NCBI GenBank assembly: GCA_026874595.1
Contig: CM049307.1
Coordinates: 21,617,079-21,681,078, forward strand
Reading direction: 5' to 3'
Length of the DNA: 64,000 nucleotides
Origin: Sipunculus nudus
Lineage: Eukaryota > Annelida > Sipuncula > Golfingiida > Sipunculidae
In this document: in pieces, positions 35,451 through 45,954 of the stretch
Layout of the letters: the number at the start of each line of letters is the position of its first letter
Numbering within the stretch: position 1 is the stretch's first letter
Made by a program: the position numbers and the translations under genes
Notes under the pieces: generated by a model
Database searches by the model: none
Told to the model about the DNA's origin: nothing
What the model saw: only the letters and a program-made list of their open reading frames with translations

Positions 35451-37680
35451 GTAGAAAGTTTATTTTGGTTTTAATTTCGATACGATTACTTCTTTGGAAA
35501 GACAAAATAAAAAAAACATAGTAAAATTCGATCTGAGGAAATTTTGACGAATTTAAATAAAAAATGACATAAAAAGTCCCGTATTTTGTCATAGTAGAAG
35601 ACCAATTCATACATATCTTTATCACTTGTTATATGTATTTTTAATGTGTCATGTCTCAATATTGAAGTGAACCACTCGAATGGTTTTCCTTCTTTTATTT
35701 TAACTTAAATCAAAGTTTAACATATAAAAATATATTTTTTGTGTGTTCCAAAGCCACTCAACCATTAATAAATTTTAATTTTAGACTGCTGAAAACATCG
35801 GAAGCATTTACTCAGATGTAATACAAAGTATAATTTTTACAATATCAGTTAAAATTTCTTTAAATTTTTAGATGTTGTATTTAAAATGCCCTAGGAATTG
35901 TCTGTTAAACCGAGCAAGTTATGTTCTACATATAATTTTAATATGCTTAATCCATTGAAACTTTTTTACTACACTGTGTTTCTGATTTTAAACATAGAAT
36001 TTTCATTCTTTTTTATACTTTTATATTTCAAGTTTATTCAATGTTTCATTTTAAATATAATACAATTAATTTTTAAAATAATTTTTGCCTCTTTGGTATA
36101 CCAATATTATTTACATTGTTCACTCAGCTGAATTTCTTCGTTTTACCTTTACATTTCAAAATTTTCAATGTAAAATTATTATCATTGAAATTATTAATAA
36201 ACTATTGTTGTACAGTGTTTGCGTTAACGCCTGTATAACACAAAATTCTCATATTTGTGATAATAAGGCGTAAATTCTATATTTATATGTAAATGTTATG
36301 TGTCATAAACATTACATTCAAAATTTCAGTCCCTAATACATTTAAAAGTCTTAATTGAAATAAACTATACCAAAATATGTGTATATTCTTTAAAAACAGC
36401 ATTTGTTAAACCCAGCATATACTCTTCCCTAATAATTTTGTATGCAGCCAAAATGTATTTCTGTGATTTATATTTTCAATTTGTTTGTATATTAAAACGA
36501 ATTACACTGGTTTTGACACGTTGTTAGTATTCTGCGTTTCCTGAATTAATTATAATCATTTACACTGTAATCGTTAAGTATATTGATGTTTAAATATTTA
36601 AATTTACTTGTTAAATGTTAAAATCCACACATAATCAAATAAGAGTTATATAGTATATATTTGATATCAAGAAATCCATTAAAATTCTTAAAAATCCTGA
36701 AATCGTTCATTGTACCTGCATTCGTGATTGACTGTATTCATTGTTTTTAATACCAAAAAAAAATGTTTAATACAACTGCAACTTCGTCATATTGTCTTAA
36801 ACATAGGCTATGTGACTATAAACACTGACTGTATAGCCAGGGGCAATCCTAAAAGTATTGATGATCGGGGTGTCAAAGGTCAGTTGGTTGGTACTTATGC
36901 AATTTTTTATCGTAAAATCCAACAAGCAATAGGGAGTTATTTCGTATCTCCTATATTTAATTAGATAGTTAGCATATTTTGCTAAATAACCAATTTATTT
37001 TATTCATTATTTGTTATTAATAGTAAGGCGTATATTGTATATGACGATATATTTTTATAACCAAAACAAACATCTTTCTATTCACGCTAACATGTACTTA
37101 AGTCAGAAATGCGTGGAAATTGCATGTGAAGTATTGATATACTATTACATATAGAATAAGTGTGCATAAATATGCAACTTGTGTTTTAGTAGTATTCACA
37201 TTTCTACCAGGACAAAGTTTGGATGGTTAAAGATTATTCTACTTTAATAAACCTTACAGTTAATGAAATATAATCTTATTAATTAAATTACCTCATAATT
37301 ATGCACAATATGCAAATTATCTCATTAAATATGCAAAATATGAGAAAGTGCAAGCATACATAAGAACCAAGCAAGAGACCTGATAAAATAAGTTTAGTAT
37401 TTACGCGGTCAATAATCATTTACTATTACATGTAGAATCGGGTTGAATAAATAATTATGCAAATTAGATTAATTTAAAATGTTTTGGAAGTCATCGTATT
37501 TCTACCAGACAAAGTTTGGGTGATTTAAGATTGCTCTGGTTCAGGATACCTTACAATTAATAAAAAACAATCTGCAAGTATTTTGAAATATACTGAATTA
37601 TAGCTGAGGATGTTGTAAATAAATATATACCTGGAGCGGTGAGCTCCTACTTACACAAAAAGTAAATATATTAGCTTGAT
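35451..37680. other. Very AT-rich interior, no gene
   Basis: Short random frames only; no repeat structure noted. Confidence 0.5.
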
Positions 37681-38137
37681 CAGTGAGGGGGATAATCTGA
37701 AATGTAGGGGGGTAACCTGAAATCAGGTTCAGGCTACCCCCGGGGGTAATCTGAAATCGATTTCAGATTACTGGGGGGGGGGGGGGGTAACCTGAAAGGG
37801 GGGGGGGGGGGGGTATTCTGAAGTCTTTGCACCGGTGTTATCAGAACAACATGAGCGGGTGATGCATGTTTAAAATTTAGAGCTGGATGCACAATGCGAT
37901 ACCACGCTCTCATTGGTCTCATACAATTCTTTGTCTAAGCTGGTATTTGAACTCCGAGAATCTTGCTTACAAAGCAGCGGTTACAAGAAACTTGCTCTGG
38001 AACTAGATCTAGTGTATCAATGTGTATCAGTATATCACTGCGTGAGGGACGTAACAGGAAGCGTGGTCGTTCTTTTTATTTGTCAGTAACACGTCGTGTC
38101 ATCAGGGAAGAACTGCCCTGAACGTTGTATCCATATC

Positions 38138-38500
38138 TTAACTGTTCCTGAAGCTTTGGGATATCAGTTCTTGAAGCCTCTTTAACAATGTCATGATCAC
38201 CAAACGTACTCCATTCACTTGTGACCCTTTATGCCGTTCGCTAGCTATCTCATACGTGTTTTCCATTGAGCCAGACCACGGCAGAACCACCGATGTGATA
38301 TAATTTACCATTATGACTGCCCGCGACCGCATTAGCCGTGGCCTATTCATCTGGGATCGAAACCTTAACCGGTGTTCCTCTTGCTCTTGCAATTGTCTAT
38401 AATCAACAATGATCAACCGTGACATGTCAGGCGACTGCGCACTTCTCAGGATTGCATGTCGTATTCCGCGGTATGCCATAGATTTTAAGTTTTGCTGCAC
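38138..38500 (-). other. Unrecognised 120-codon open frame
   Basis: The frame is less AT-biased than its surroundings and charged (RQLQEQEEHRLRFRSQMNRP). I do not recognise it. It has no motif, no partner frame and no splice signals that I can defend. It lies just beyond the right arm of the split foldback and may be a relic of another repeat. Confidence 0.15.
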
Positions 38501-39990
38501 CCCCGGTCATTATTAGTTTTGATGCCATTTTCTGCTAAAGTAATTCATACATATGATACTTAAAACATGACCCCTCTAGAAAAGTGTCCAAAAGGCTTGA
38601 AATAAGCAATTTTATATGGGTTAATGTCGAGGAGTCACTCTACGAAATTGTTATGTAGAGAAATGTTTACTGTTGCCACTTTGCCTAATTTTGATGAGCC
38701 AAATCCATTTAAATTAATTTCGAAACTCTTTTTCAGATTTTCAACCTTCAAATTTTAAAATTAAAAGTTTAAAATATAAAAGGCATATAATTTTCAAACC
38801 TTACTGTTATTTGGGATATAAAGAGGCAAGAATAATCAAAATCATCAATTCAGTGAGCCAAATGGAATAAAAAGGTTATTATTGTCATTCAGCTCGTTTC
38901 AAGCCTGAAAGATTACAAATTTAAGCTTTTTAAAGTAATAAAATAAGAAATTATTTGTTTATAATTAGGGAATACATAAGCTTTTGGGGCAGAATAAAAC
39001 TTTGGTGTATACATTTAATGTAAACGGCATGGGGCAATACGTTGTGTTTTCTTAAATTCGACTGAAATGATGTTACAAAATTAATTTTTAGTTTAAATAT
39101 GAATTTTTTAATGAAATAAAAAAAATAATTATTCACAGAATATAAAAAAATAATGGCATTTGCAAAAAAAATTCCCTGCATATGCAGTTAAAAATATAAA
39201 ATTGATTAACAAATTTAGTGAAATAATGGCTTTCTAAATAATGCTGGTTTGCATCATTATGTAGCATATAGAATTATAAATATACATACATTTAGGATGT
39301 ATACATGTTTTTTTTTTGTTTTTATAAGTTTTGTGGCCCAGATGTTACCAATAAAAAATATTACTAACTTCAATAATATGAAGTGGCGTGTCAAAGGTAA
39401 TCGCTTAAATAATCTGCCCCAGAAGATTGAAAAAATAAACATTAAAAAAGACAAACAAAGAGGGGATACATTTCATTGGCGGAAAATACTGGGAAGTGAA
39501 GTGATTTTTAGTTTCTTAAAACAAATCTGAATATGAGCATTTGCATGCAGTGTTGAAAGCTAAACATAACAAATTCCACAGTATATTCGTCAGAAAGACT
39601 TACTTTTCTAGCATATTCATTTTAATTTTCATGGAAAACACTTCTTGTTTATATTTGGTGGAAACCTCCTAGGACCTTGAGTTTCTTTATGTACCGAGTA
39701 ATGAGTAATCCGGGAGCATGGGACAGAATACCTTTCCTTTTATATTTTTGAATAAAATAAAATGTTGTATGCACAATATTTTAATAGTTTTCGTTTAAAG
39801 CATTCAGAGTTTAACTTTTATTCTTAACATTTTTCTTTAATTCATCAGAATCCCAGCCCAAATCCCGATTCAGATTGTGAACATAGAAAATTACAAAGAA
39901 TGAAAAGGCAGGCCATTTACTTGATTAATTCGGGCAAATTCGGGCAACGAGGCGGCCGTTTGATTCATTGTGGACATCTTCTCTTGCCAC
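38501..39990. other. AT-rich, no feature
   Basis: A frame of 93 codons (39249-39530) and its antisense partner are AT-driven and unfamiliar. Confidence 0.5.
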
Positions 39991-41035
39991 AGGCCTGGCC
40001 TCTACAGGCACCTCGCACAAATCAGCGACATTCGATTTAAACCAGCGAATATTATAAAAATCACATAAATTTGTGACATTTCCGACTAGTTCAAAAACCT
40101 GACCAATGGGCAGTGATGGGCAATGACCTAAGTTATTTGAACGCCAATGTCACAAAGCAAGCGACATTCGCATGCGAATATCGAATATCAATCACACAAA
40201 TCAGCGAGATTCGAAATTCACCAGCGAAATTCGGGAAAACTATCGGTGCTCGGACATTTCGTCACATGGTCAAATTTGAGACTTAGTTCAGACATATATT
40301 AGGGCCATGATTGGCCATGACTAGATATTTGCACGCCAACATCATATCAGCGACATTCGATATTTCGATGCCAATATCAACAAAATCATATTAATTAGTG
40401 ACATTCGATTTTCGTATACGGTATTCGGGCAAAACTATCGATGCTCGGCTATGTCGATATTCCGACCAATGGGCAGTGATGGGCAATGACCTTAGTTAAT
40501 CGAACCTCAATATAATGAAGACAAGCGACATGCGAATATCGAATATCACACAAATTAGCAAGATTCGAAACGAAATTCGGGAAAACTATCGGTGCTCGGC
40601 CATTTCGTCACCTGGTCAGCTTTGAGACTTAGTTCATACATTTTAGGGCAATGATGAGCCATGACTAGATATTTGCACGCCAATATCATATCAGCGACAT
40701 TCGATATTTCGATGTTATATCAACAAAATCATATAAATTAGTGACATTCCATTTTCGCATACGAAATTCGGGCAAAACTATCGGTGCTCGGCTAGGTCGA
40801 TATTCCGACCAATGGGCAGTGATGGGTAATGTTAGTTAATCGAACCTAAATATAATGCAGACAAGCGACATTCGCATGCGAAAATGGAATATCACACAAA
40901 TCAGGGATATTAGATTTCGCATGCGTATATAAAATATCCCCGCTTTGAGTGATAGCCAATATTCGCATGATATGAGTGATATTCGATATAGAAATTCAAA
41001 TATCGGGCAAACTTTAGTCCGTTGTTGGCATTTAT
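39990..41035 (+). repeat. Three ~350-bp tandem repeat units
   Basis: GACCAATGGGCAGTGATGGG recurs at 40101, 40464 and 40807 (363 and 343 bp apart). Each unit carries CAAGCGACAT(T/G)CG, a GATATTCG-rich segment, AATTCGGG.AAAACTATCG and GTGCTCGG. The perfect palindrome ATTCGCATGCGAAT occurs at 40166-40179 and in variant form in other units. Confidence 0.85.
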
Positions 41036-41059
41036 ATCCCTTCAAATATCTACATCTAC

Positions 41060-43778
41060 CAAAGATAAAAAAAACTTCTCTATCTAACGCCTGAGAAGAA
41101 AATGAAAGGTTAAATATAAGGTCAATGTTCTTTAAAACTTTGATTAGTAAGACTGCTTTATAGTATCGGCGTTACATTTACTTGGTTTGGGAAGAGAAAG
41201 AGGAAGAGAAGAAAAATGAAAATGGAATGACTTCGTGAAAATGGAACAATCTATCACATTTCCAAGTGGCTGGAAGCGGGTCATGTTTCCTTGTGTGCTT
41301 CGAAATAATCGGGCGTCTTCTCTGCAGAAATTCCCAAAACAGGACTGTTTCCAAGAAGGTTATTCACACTGTAAAACAATCAATTGTGCCTACAAACAGT
41401 CTGCTGTCTTTTGTGAAAAATACGTCTGGCCTTAGCGTCCTTTTGTTGAACTTTAATGTTTGTTGACCAGACATTTCATAATGAAATATTAATTTAGTCA
41501 TTGTATTTTGCGTGACTTACCTATAGCAAGAATAAAAATATATGGTCAAGGGAAAGGCTAGATGTTCCACCTGCATTTATTTTGCGTTATTTCAACTAGA
41601 TTTTTCATATTTTCACTGCAATATTTCATTTATTTAAATGTATATTAAAATGTACTGACAGCTGCTCTGTCTGTTATATTATTTTATGGTGATTATACTT
41701 ATTTTATTTACTCCGATTCGATTCCGAGACTGTTGACTTACCTCGTCAAGATATCTCAGCGCGTTGTCTATCTGAAGATAGATTCATCTAAATATATTAA
41801 TGGTACAGATAGATCGTGGGTTTACACTGAATATCTTATACTCTTATAGCCAAGAAAAGTTAAAAATTAATGGACTTTGACACACTCCCGTTTTCTCCTA
41901 TTTCTTTGACTTATATAAGATTTCCAATGTAACGTTGACATTAGTTGAATGGCAACCTGGTATGGATAATACAGCTTATAAATTGGTGGTATTTTATTCT
42001 GACAATCATCAAGACCAATCTAATTATTTATCCAGTCAATCTACTAAGTTTTGCATCAAACTGGTACCTTTATCTCTTCCTTAGTCCTGTGGTTATCTGT
42101 AGTTTAACATTCCTTGTGCAGACACGGAAAATCTTTATGTACCCCGGGACTACTGCGACATTACCTGTAATCCCTGTATCAGTTTATATAAATACTGACT
42201 CAATATAATGATATATTCACGGAAACCGGCGACTAGACTCTAATCCAATAGAGTATTTAGAGGATGCAGTGTTTGAATGAGAGTGAAATCAGCTCTGAAC
42301 CACATACTTTACCAGGGAACATTTTGGTATCGTGTGAATATATACTGTAGCACTAATTAGCTAAAATATCAAAATGACCACTCAGGCGATGAAACTTGTG
42401 GATAGGACAGAATAATAAATTGTAAATAAAATGCGGTTTTAACGTAATGGATTCTCCTAACTTGCGTGTTGCTTGTCGGCACCGTTTAGGTATCGCTATA
42501 ACACGACGACGAATTAATCATTTATTCTTAACGAAGTGTTGAAAATATAGTGTAAGAAAAACTGACAAAGTGAAAGTGAAATACTACCCAGTAGTGTCTG
42601 ACCATGGAACGATAAACTGGGTAAAGAGGAGAGAGGCGCACCAAGAGAAATCCTTTATTTTTCACATACTTAATTAAGTTAATTAGAACATAATGTCTCC
42701 ACGAATATGGAGCAGGTTGATTTACAGACATTGTGGAAGCATTAACCCCAAAGCTGGGCTTAGCTCTTTTAGTAATTTTATTCCCTTTAGTGTTTTAAAT
42801 ACGGTAAAGTGTCGTGTAACGGCCGTCCAATCTTTCCTAAAGTTATGAAGGATAAGACACTGCCCATGGTACACATGCTCCTAATATTCAAAGATTATAA
42901 AGAAAATCTTAAGGCATTCATTCATAATACACCCCGTAATAATTAACCAGTTAAGTTAATTTCATAGGAAAATTAGAAGCTATATTACATAATGTACAGT
43001 GCAAAATATCACCTGCCAGTCAAATAGCTGTAGTCTAGCTGTAAAAAATAAAATTGCTAATTACCGCAGTTCAGATGGGGTTCTGATTACAATGCGAAAC
43101 TAAAATATTTTTAACAATAAAGAATTCAAATTCAAGACATAATTGTTCGCTTTAATAACATTTAAATGTCATTCATATTTAACGTACATAAGGATGTGTT
43201 GCCTCATGCCAACATTGCAACCTATACTTAATCATTTCCATTTTAAGATATCTTAAGAGTAAAGGAGCGTCACAAAAAACTTTATACACCAGATACATGA
43301 AGTCTCCGAAAAATAGTTCCCATGAACTAATTTAGGAACAGATATTGACTCCCGTTCATCCCCATTCGGAGGGCTGAGGCGTCAGTGAATTACAGAGTTG
43401 TTATCGATCCGTTCAGGATCTGAATGCAGACCATGGCTGGCATTTCAAATTCACTTTCCTGACGGAAAGTGATCAATTATTGTCCTTAAGAAAGTCTCGG
43501 CTTAAAATAAAGGAACATTATCAGGCGAAGTCTCAAAGAAACAAATTGGGGATGCTGATCTCCCGGTTCAATCACAGACGTCTTGCATGTCATGGATAAA
43601 ATAGGATACAACAGATATATCGTAAATGTGTAGTGTCACCGCATGCTGAAATCAAATGTTTTATTGTGAAATATACAAGAACAGATTGTTTTCAAACGAA
43701 GTTTTAATGGAGGAAAACTTTGAATATATGACTTTTGAATAAAAAAAAAAAAAAAAAAAAAGAAAAATATAACTCATT
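41060..43778 (+). repeat. Segmental duplication, copy A
   Basis: It matches 45955-50640 in the same orientation over ~2.7 kb with substitutions and small indels. Examples: AAGACTGCTTTATAGTATCGGCGTTACATTTA, GGCTAGATGTTCCACCTGCA, AATACTGACTCAATATAATGAT and AACATTATCAGGCG. No open frame is conserved between copies (41235-41466 in A has no intact counterpart), so this is probably non-coding or long-dead sequence. Copy A lacks the 1601-bp insertion present in copy B. Confidence 0.85.
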
Positions 43779-44287
43779 GTATTACGGACACTAGTAACAA
43801 CAGATCAGGAAATCGTGACGAGCAAAAAATTTTGTTACGGAGATAAAAAAAAATCAGATTCTTTACCACCACTGTCACAGCTCAAGAAGAGTCCTTTAAC
43901 ACCGATAATCCATGTTAATAGTAATAATCCAAAGGCAAACTGGAACAGTTCATATTAAATCTGTATTAAGTTCGTTGAATATCTGATACCACTGAAGTTA
44001 TCGATAAGGTCCCAAAACTAACGAGAAAGTATCACTCATAGTGCTCGCTGGTATTTTCCTTTCTGCCGGCTCCAAACACAGCCCCTAATTTATAGCTTCT
44101 CACCCGAAAATTCTAGAAATGGAAAATTCCCAAAGAACGATACACACGCACATGAACAGACCCGACACATCTGGAACAAAGAACACCGTGTCTCTACGCT
44201 TCAGACCCCGCACGCGAGCCAGCGCCGAACAAGCGAGGTTCCCATAGACACGAACTATGCCTGCGCTACACGAATCAGAATGTAACA
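43779..44287 (-). mobile_element. LTR of the second Gmr1-like family, minus orientation, internally deleted
   Basis: Read on the minus strand it begins TGTTACATTCTGATTCG and carries AAGCTATAAATTAGGGGC (TATA-like) and TTTGCCTTTGGATTATTACTA. It then jumps from GTGGTGGTA to AGAATCTGATTTTTTTTATCTCC, omitting the ~180 bp with the AATAAA signal present in other copies. It ends near TGTCCGTAATACA. It abuts a plus-oriented LTR piece at 44301-44715. Confidence 0.8.
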
Positions 44288-44300
44288 GACACACATTTGG

Positions 44301-44715
44301 CACCTTTTCCGATAATTGCAGTGGTATCAGATATTCAATGGACTAAATACAGATTTAATAAGGATTGTCTCCAGTTTGCCTTTGGATTATTACTATCAAC
44401 GTGGATTATTGGTGTTAAAGGACTCTTATTGAGCTGTGACAGTGGTGGTATCCAGGAAAGCAAAGCCTAGGATCCGAACACTCTGATACTGTACATTTTA
44501 TTATTATACCGTGTAATTGTATTGATTTACTGTATTGTAATGTTAGGGTTGTTCTAAGAATAAATCATAATTAATTGTTAACAAAAAACCACTGACTTCT
44601 CTATTCATTCCCCTAGACATTTCACGCTGCCTTGTGTTACAGAATCTGATTTTATTATCTCCGTAACAAAATTTGTGCCGATCACGATTACGCGATCTAA
44701 TGGTATTAGGTGACA
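44301..44715 (+). mobile_element. 3' part of an LTR, plus orientation, inverted partner of the preceding LTR
   Basis: Residues 44301-44457 are the reverse complement of about 43878-44015 (AGTGGTATCAGATATTCAA, CCAGTTTGCCTTTGGATTATTACTAT, GGTGTTAAAGGACTCTT). It then continues through AATAAATC and GACATTTCACGCTGCC to the degenerate LTR end near GTGACA. The 5' part of this LTR is missing. Confidence 0.8.
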
Positions 44716-45954
44716 GTACAATGACAGAAGGTAAAGACAAAGTTAACGATGCTTCGATAGCATTGGTGGAACATGATGCACAGCTGATATATGTGAACCG
44801 TGAGATTTTGTAAATAAAGAAAATACCAAACTTTCAAAGATTCACAGTGGTCATCGATGCTGCTTCTACTGCCACTCTAACACCCGGCACTTTGGACTGT
44901 ATCTATGGAGGGGCTGATGTGCCAAATATGTGACAATCTGACGCATCTGTACAAGTAGATTGCCTTGACTGCGGCGCCACGGGGTGATATATCAAATTAT
45001 TTTAAATGCTTAATATAATCCCGTAAATATTTTTTCCCCAAGTTGTAATTAGTTTTGTTGTTATAGTGAAAACGATTATTAATGATAGTACATATAGCAA
45101 AGAGGCTAAGGATTTAGTGTAGGTATATTCTCGTGCATTGCATGCTATGGGGTTATGAGTATGTTTGCTAAGACCTCCATATTGCTTTTTTCAGCTAATC
45201 TTGGTGGATAGAATATGTTCATGAGAATAAACATGACATTAAATGTAGAAACAATGCATCCCTCTCTTTCAGTCTATTCTTTAGTACCGCTACAATAACG
45301 AGATGGCTTTGGGCGAAAACCGAATACCGAGTTGATTTAATCCGTAAAACCTAATGTTTATAACAACAAGGAAAGGGGAGGTGGCCCGGAAAACATTTTG
45401 TACCGCCTCAAAAAAGATCTCTCGGAAGCCCTTGGAGGCAGAAAGCGCCTTACAGACATCAATTTGCTTCTCCAGGTTGAACCTGGCAATGTTTATAATG
45501 ATGTACCAATTAAACTGATTAAATTACAGAAATACGAACATTTTCTGCTGGCTGTTAATATGTTTCTGGCTGGCGTAAAAAGCGAAACTCTGCACATGCA
45601 GTTGAAGTACTATGCAAAAGATGAAGTGAATGACTTGCGGAGAAAGACCCAACCAAGAAGCTTACAGTTCCATGAGTGATCTCATACAGGGAGGACATAT
45701 TGATTGTGAAGGTATATATATAAACTGTCATGGTTAAAGGCTTCTGCGGTAGTTTGAAGCCCAGTCGGGAGCAATTGTAACAATTCCAAGTGACTATCCA
45801 TGTGAAAAATAAAGAGCAGATATATCTAACATGAGCACAACATACATTTGCTGGTCCGATACCATGGATTTAAAAGTAATTACTTGACTCATCGTTGTGG
45901 AATGTAATCTGCAGGCTGTTCGCATTTATACATGTACCGTCTCTTATGCTTCGA
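44716..45954. other. Sequence between the duplication copies; one unrecognised frame
   Basis: Mostly AT-rich. The only notable content is the open frame at about 45362-45679, described separately. Confidence 0.4.
45362..45679 (+). other. Unrecognised open frame, possible exon or relic
   Basis: The frame has no ATG at its start (open from the stop before 45362; the first usable codon is TTG 45398). It reads like a folded protein: LYRLKKDLSEALGGRKRL, VPIKLIKLQKYEHFLLAVNM and LHMQLKYYAKDEVNDLRRK, with amphipathic helix-like spacing and normal composition. It ends at TGA 45677-45679. I do not recognise the family. An internal or last exon of a dead gene, or a retroelement relic, are both possible. 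Confidence 0.25.

Larger units (their letters stand above)
32431..37836. mobile_element. 5.4-kb element with imperfect palindromic terminal arrays
   Basis: The left end begins ACGGTGTACCGATTTCAGATTAC. The right end, reverse-complemented, begins ACCGGTGCAAAGACTTCAGAATAC. Both ends carry arrays of TTTCAGATTACCCCC and its complement (left about 32441-32600, right about 37690-37815), including the palindrome AATCTGAAATCGATTTCAGATT. The flanks read TGTCAGAA and TATCAGAA, a possible 8-bp target duplication with one change. No transposase is seen. The interior holds the 278-bp tandem repeats and very AT-rich sequence. Its position inside the foldback independently supports it being an insertion. Confidence 0.6.
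32345..38060. mobile_element. Foldback repeat, copy 2, split by a 5.4-kb insertion
   Basis: The left arm at about 32349-32400 (CCAGATCTCATTTTCTCTAACTACTGCTTTG...GCAAGATTC) is the reverse complement of the right arm at about 37945-38010 (GAATCTTGCTTACAAAGCAGCGGTTACAAGAAACTTGCTCTGG). The loop (about 37855-37920: ACATGC..GTTTAAAATTT, ATGCGATACCACGCTCTCATTGGT) matches the loop of copy 1 but lies in the opposite orientation relative to the right arm. The element at 32431-37836 separates the left arm from the loop. Confidence 0.6.

Noticed and set aside
38138-38500. 120-codon minus frame as a host gene
   Set aside because: Kept only as an unrecognised frame; nothing beyond openness and slightly higher GC supports it.
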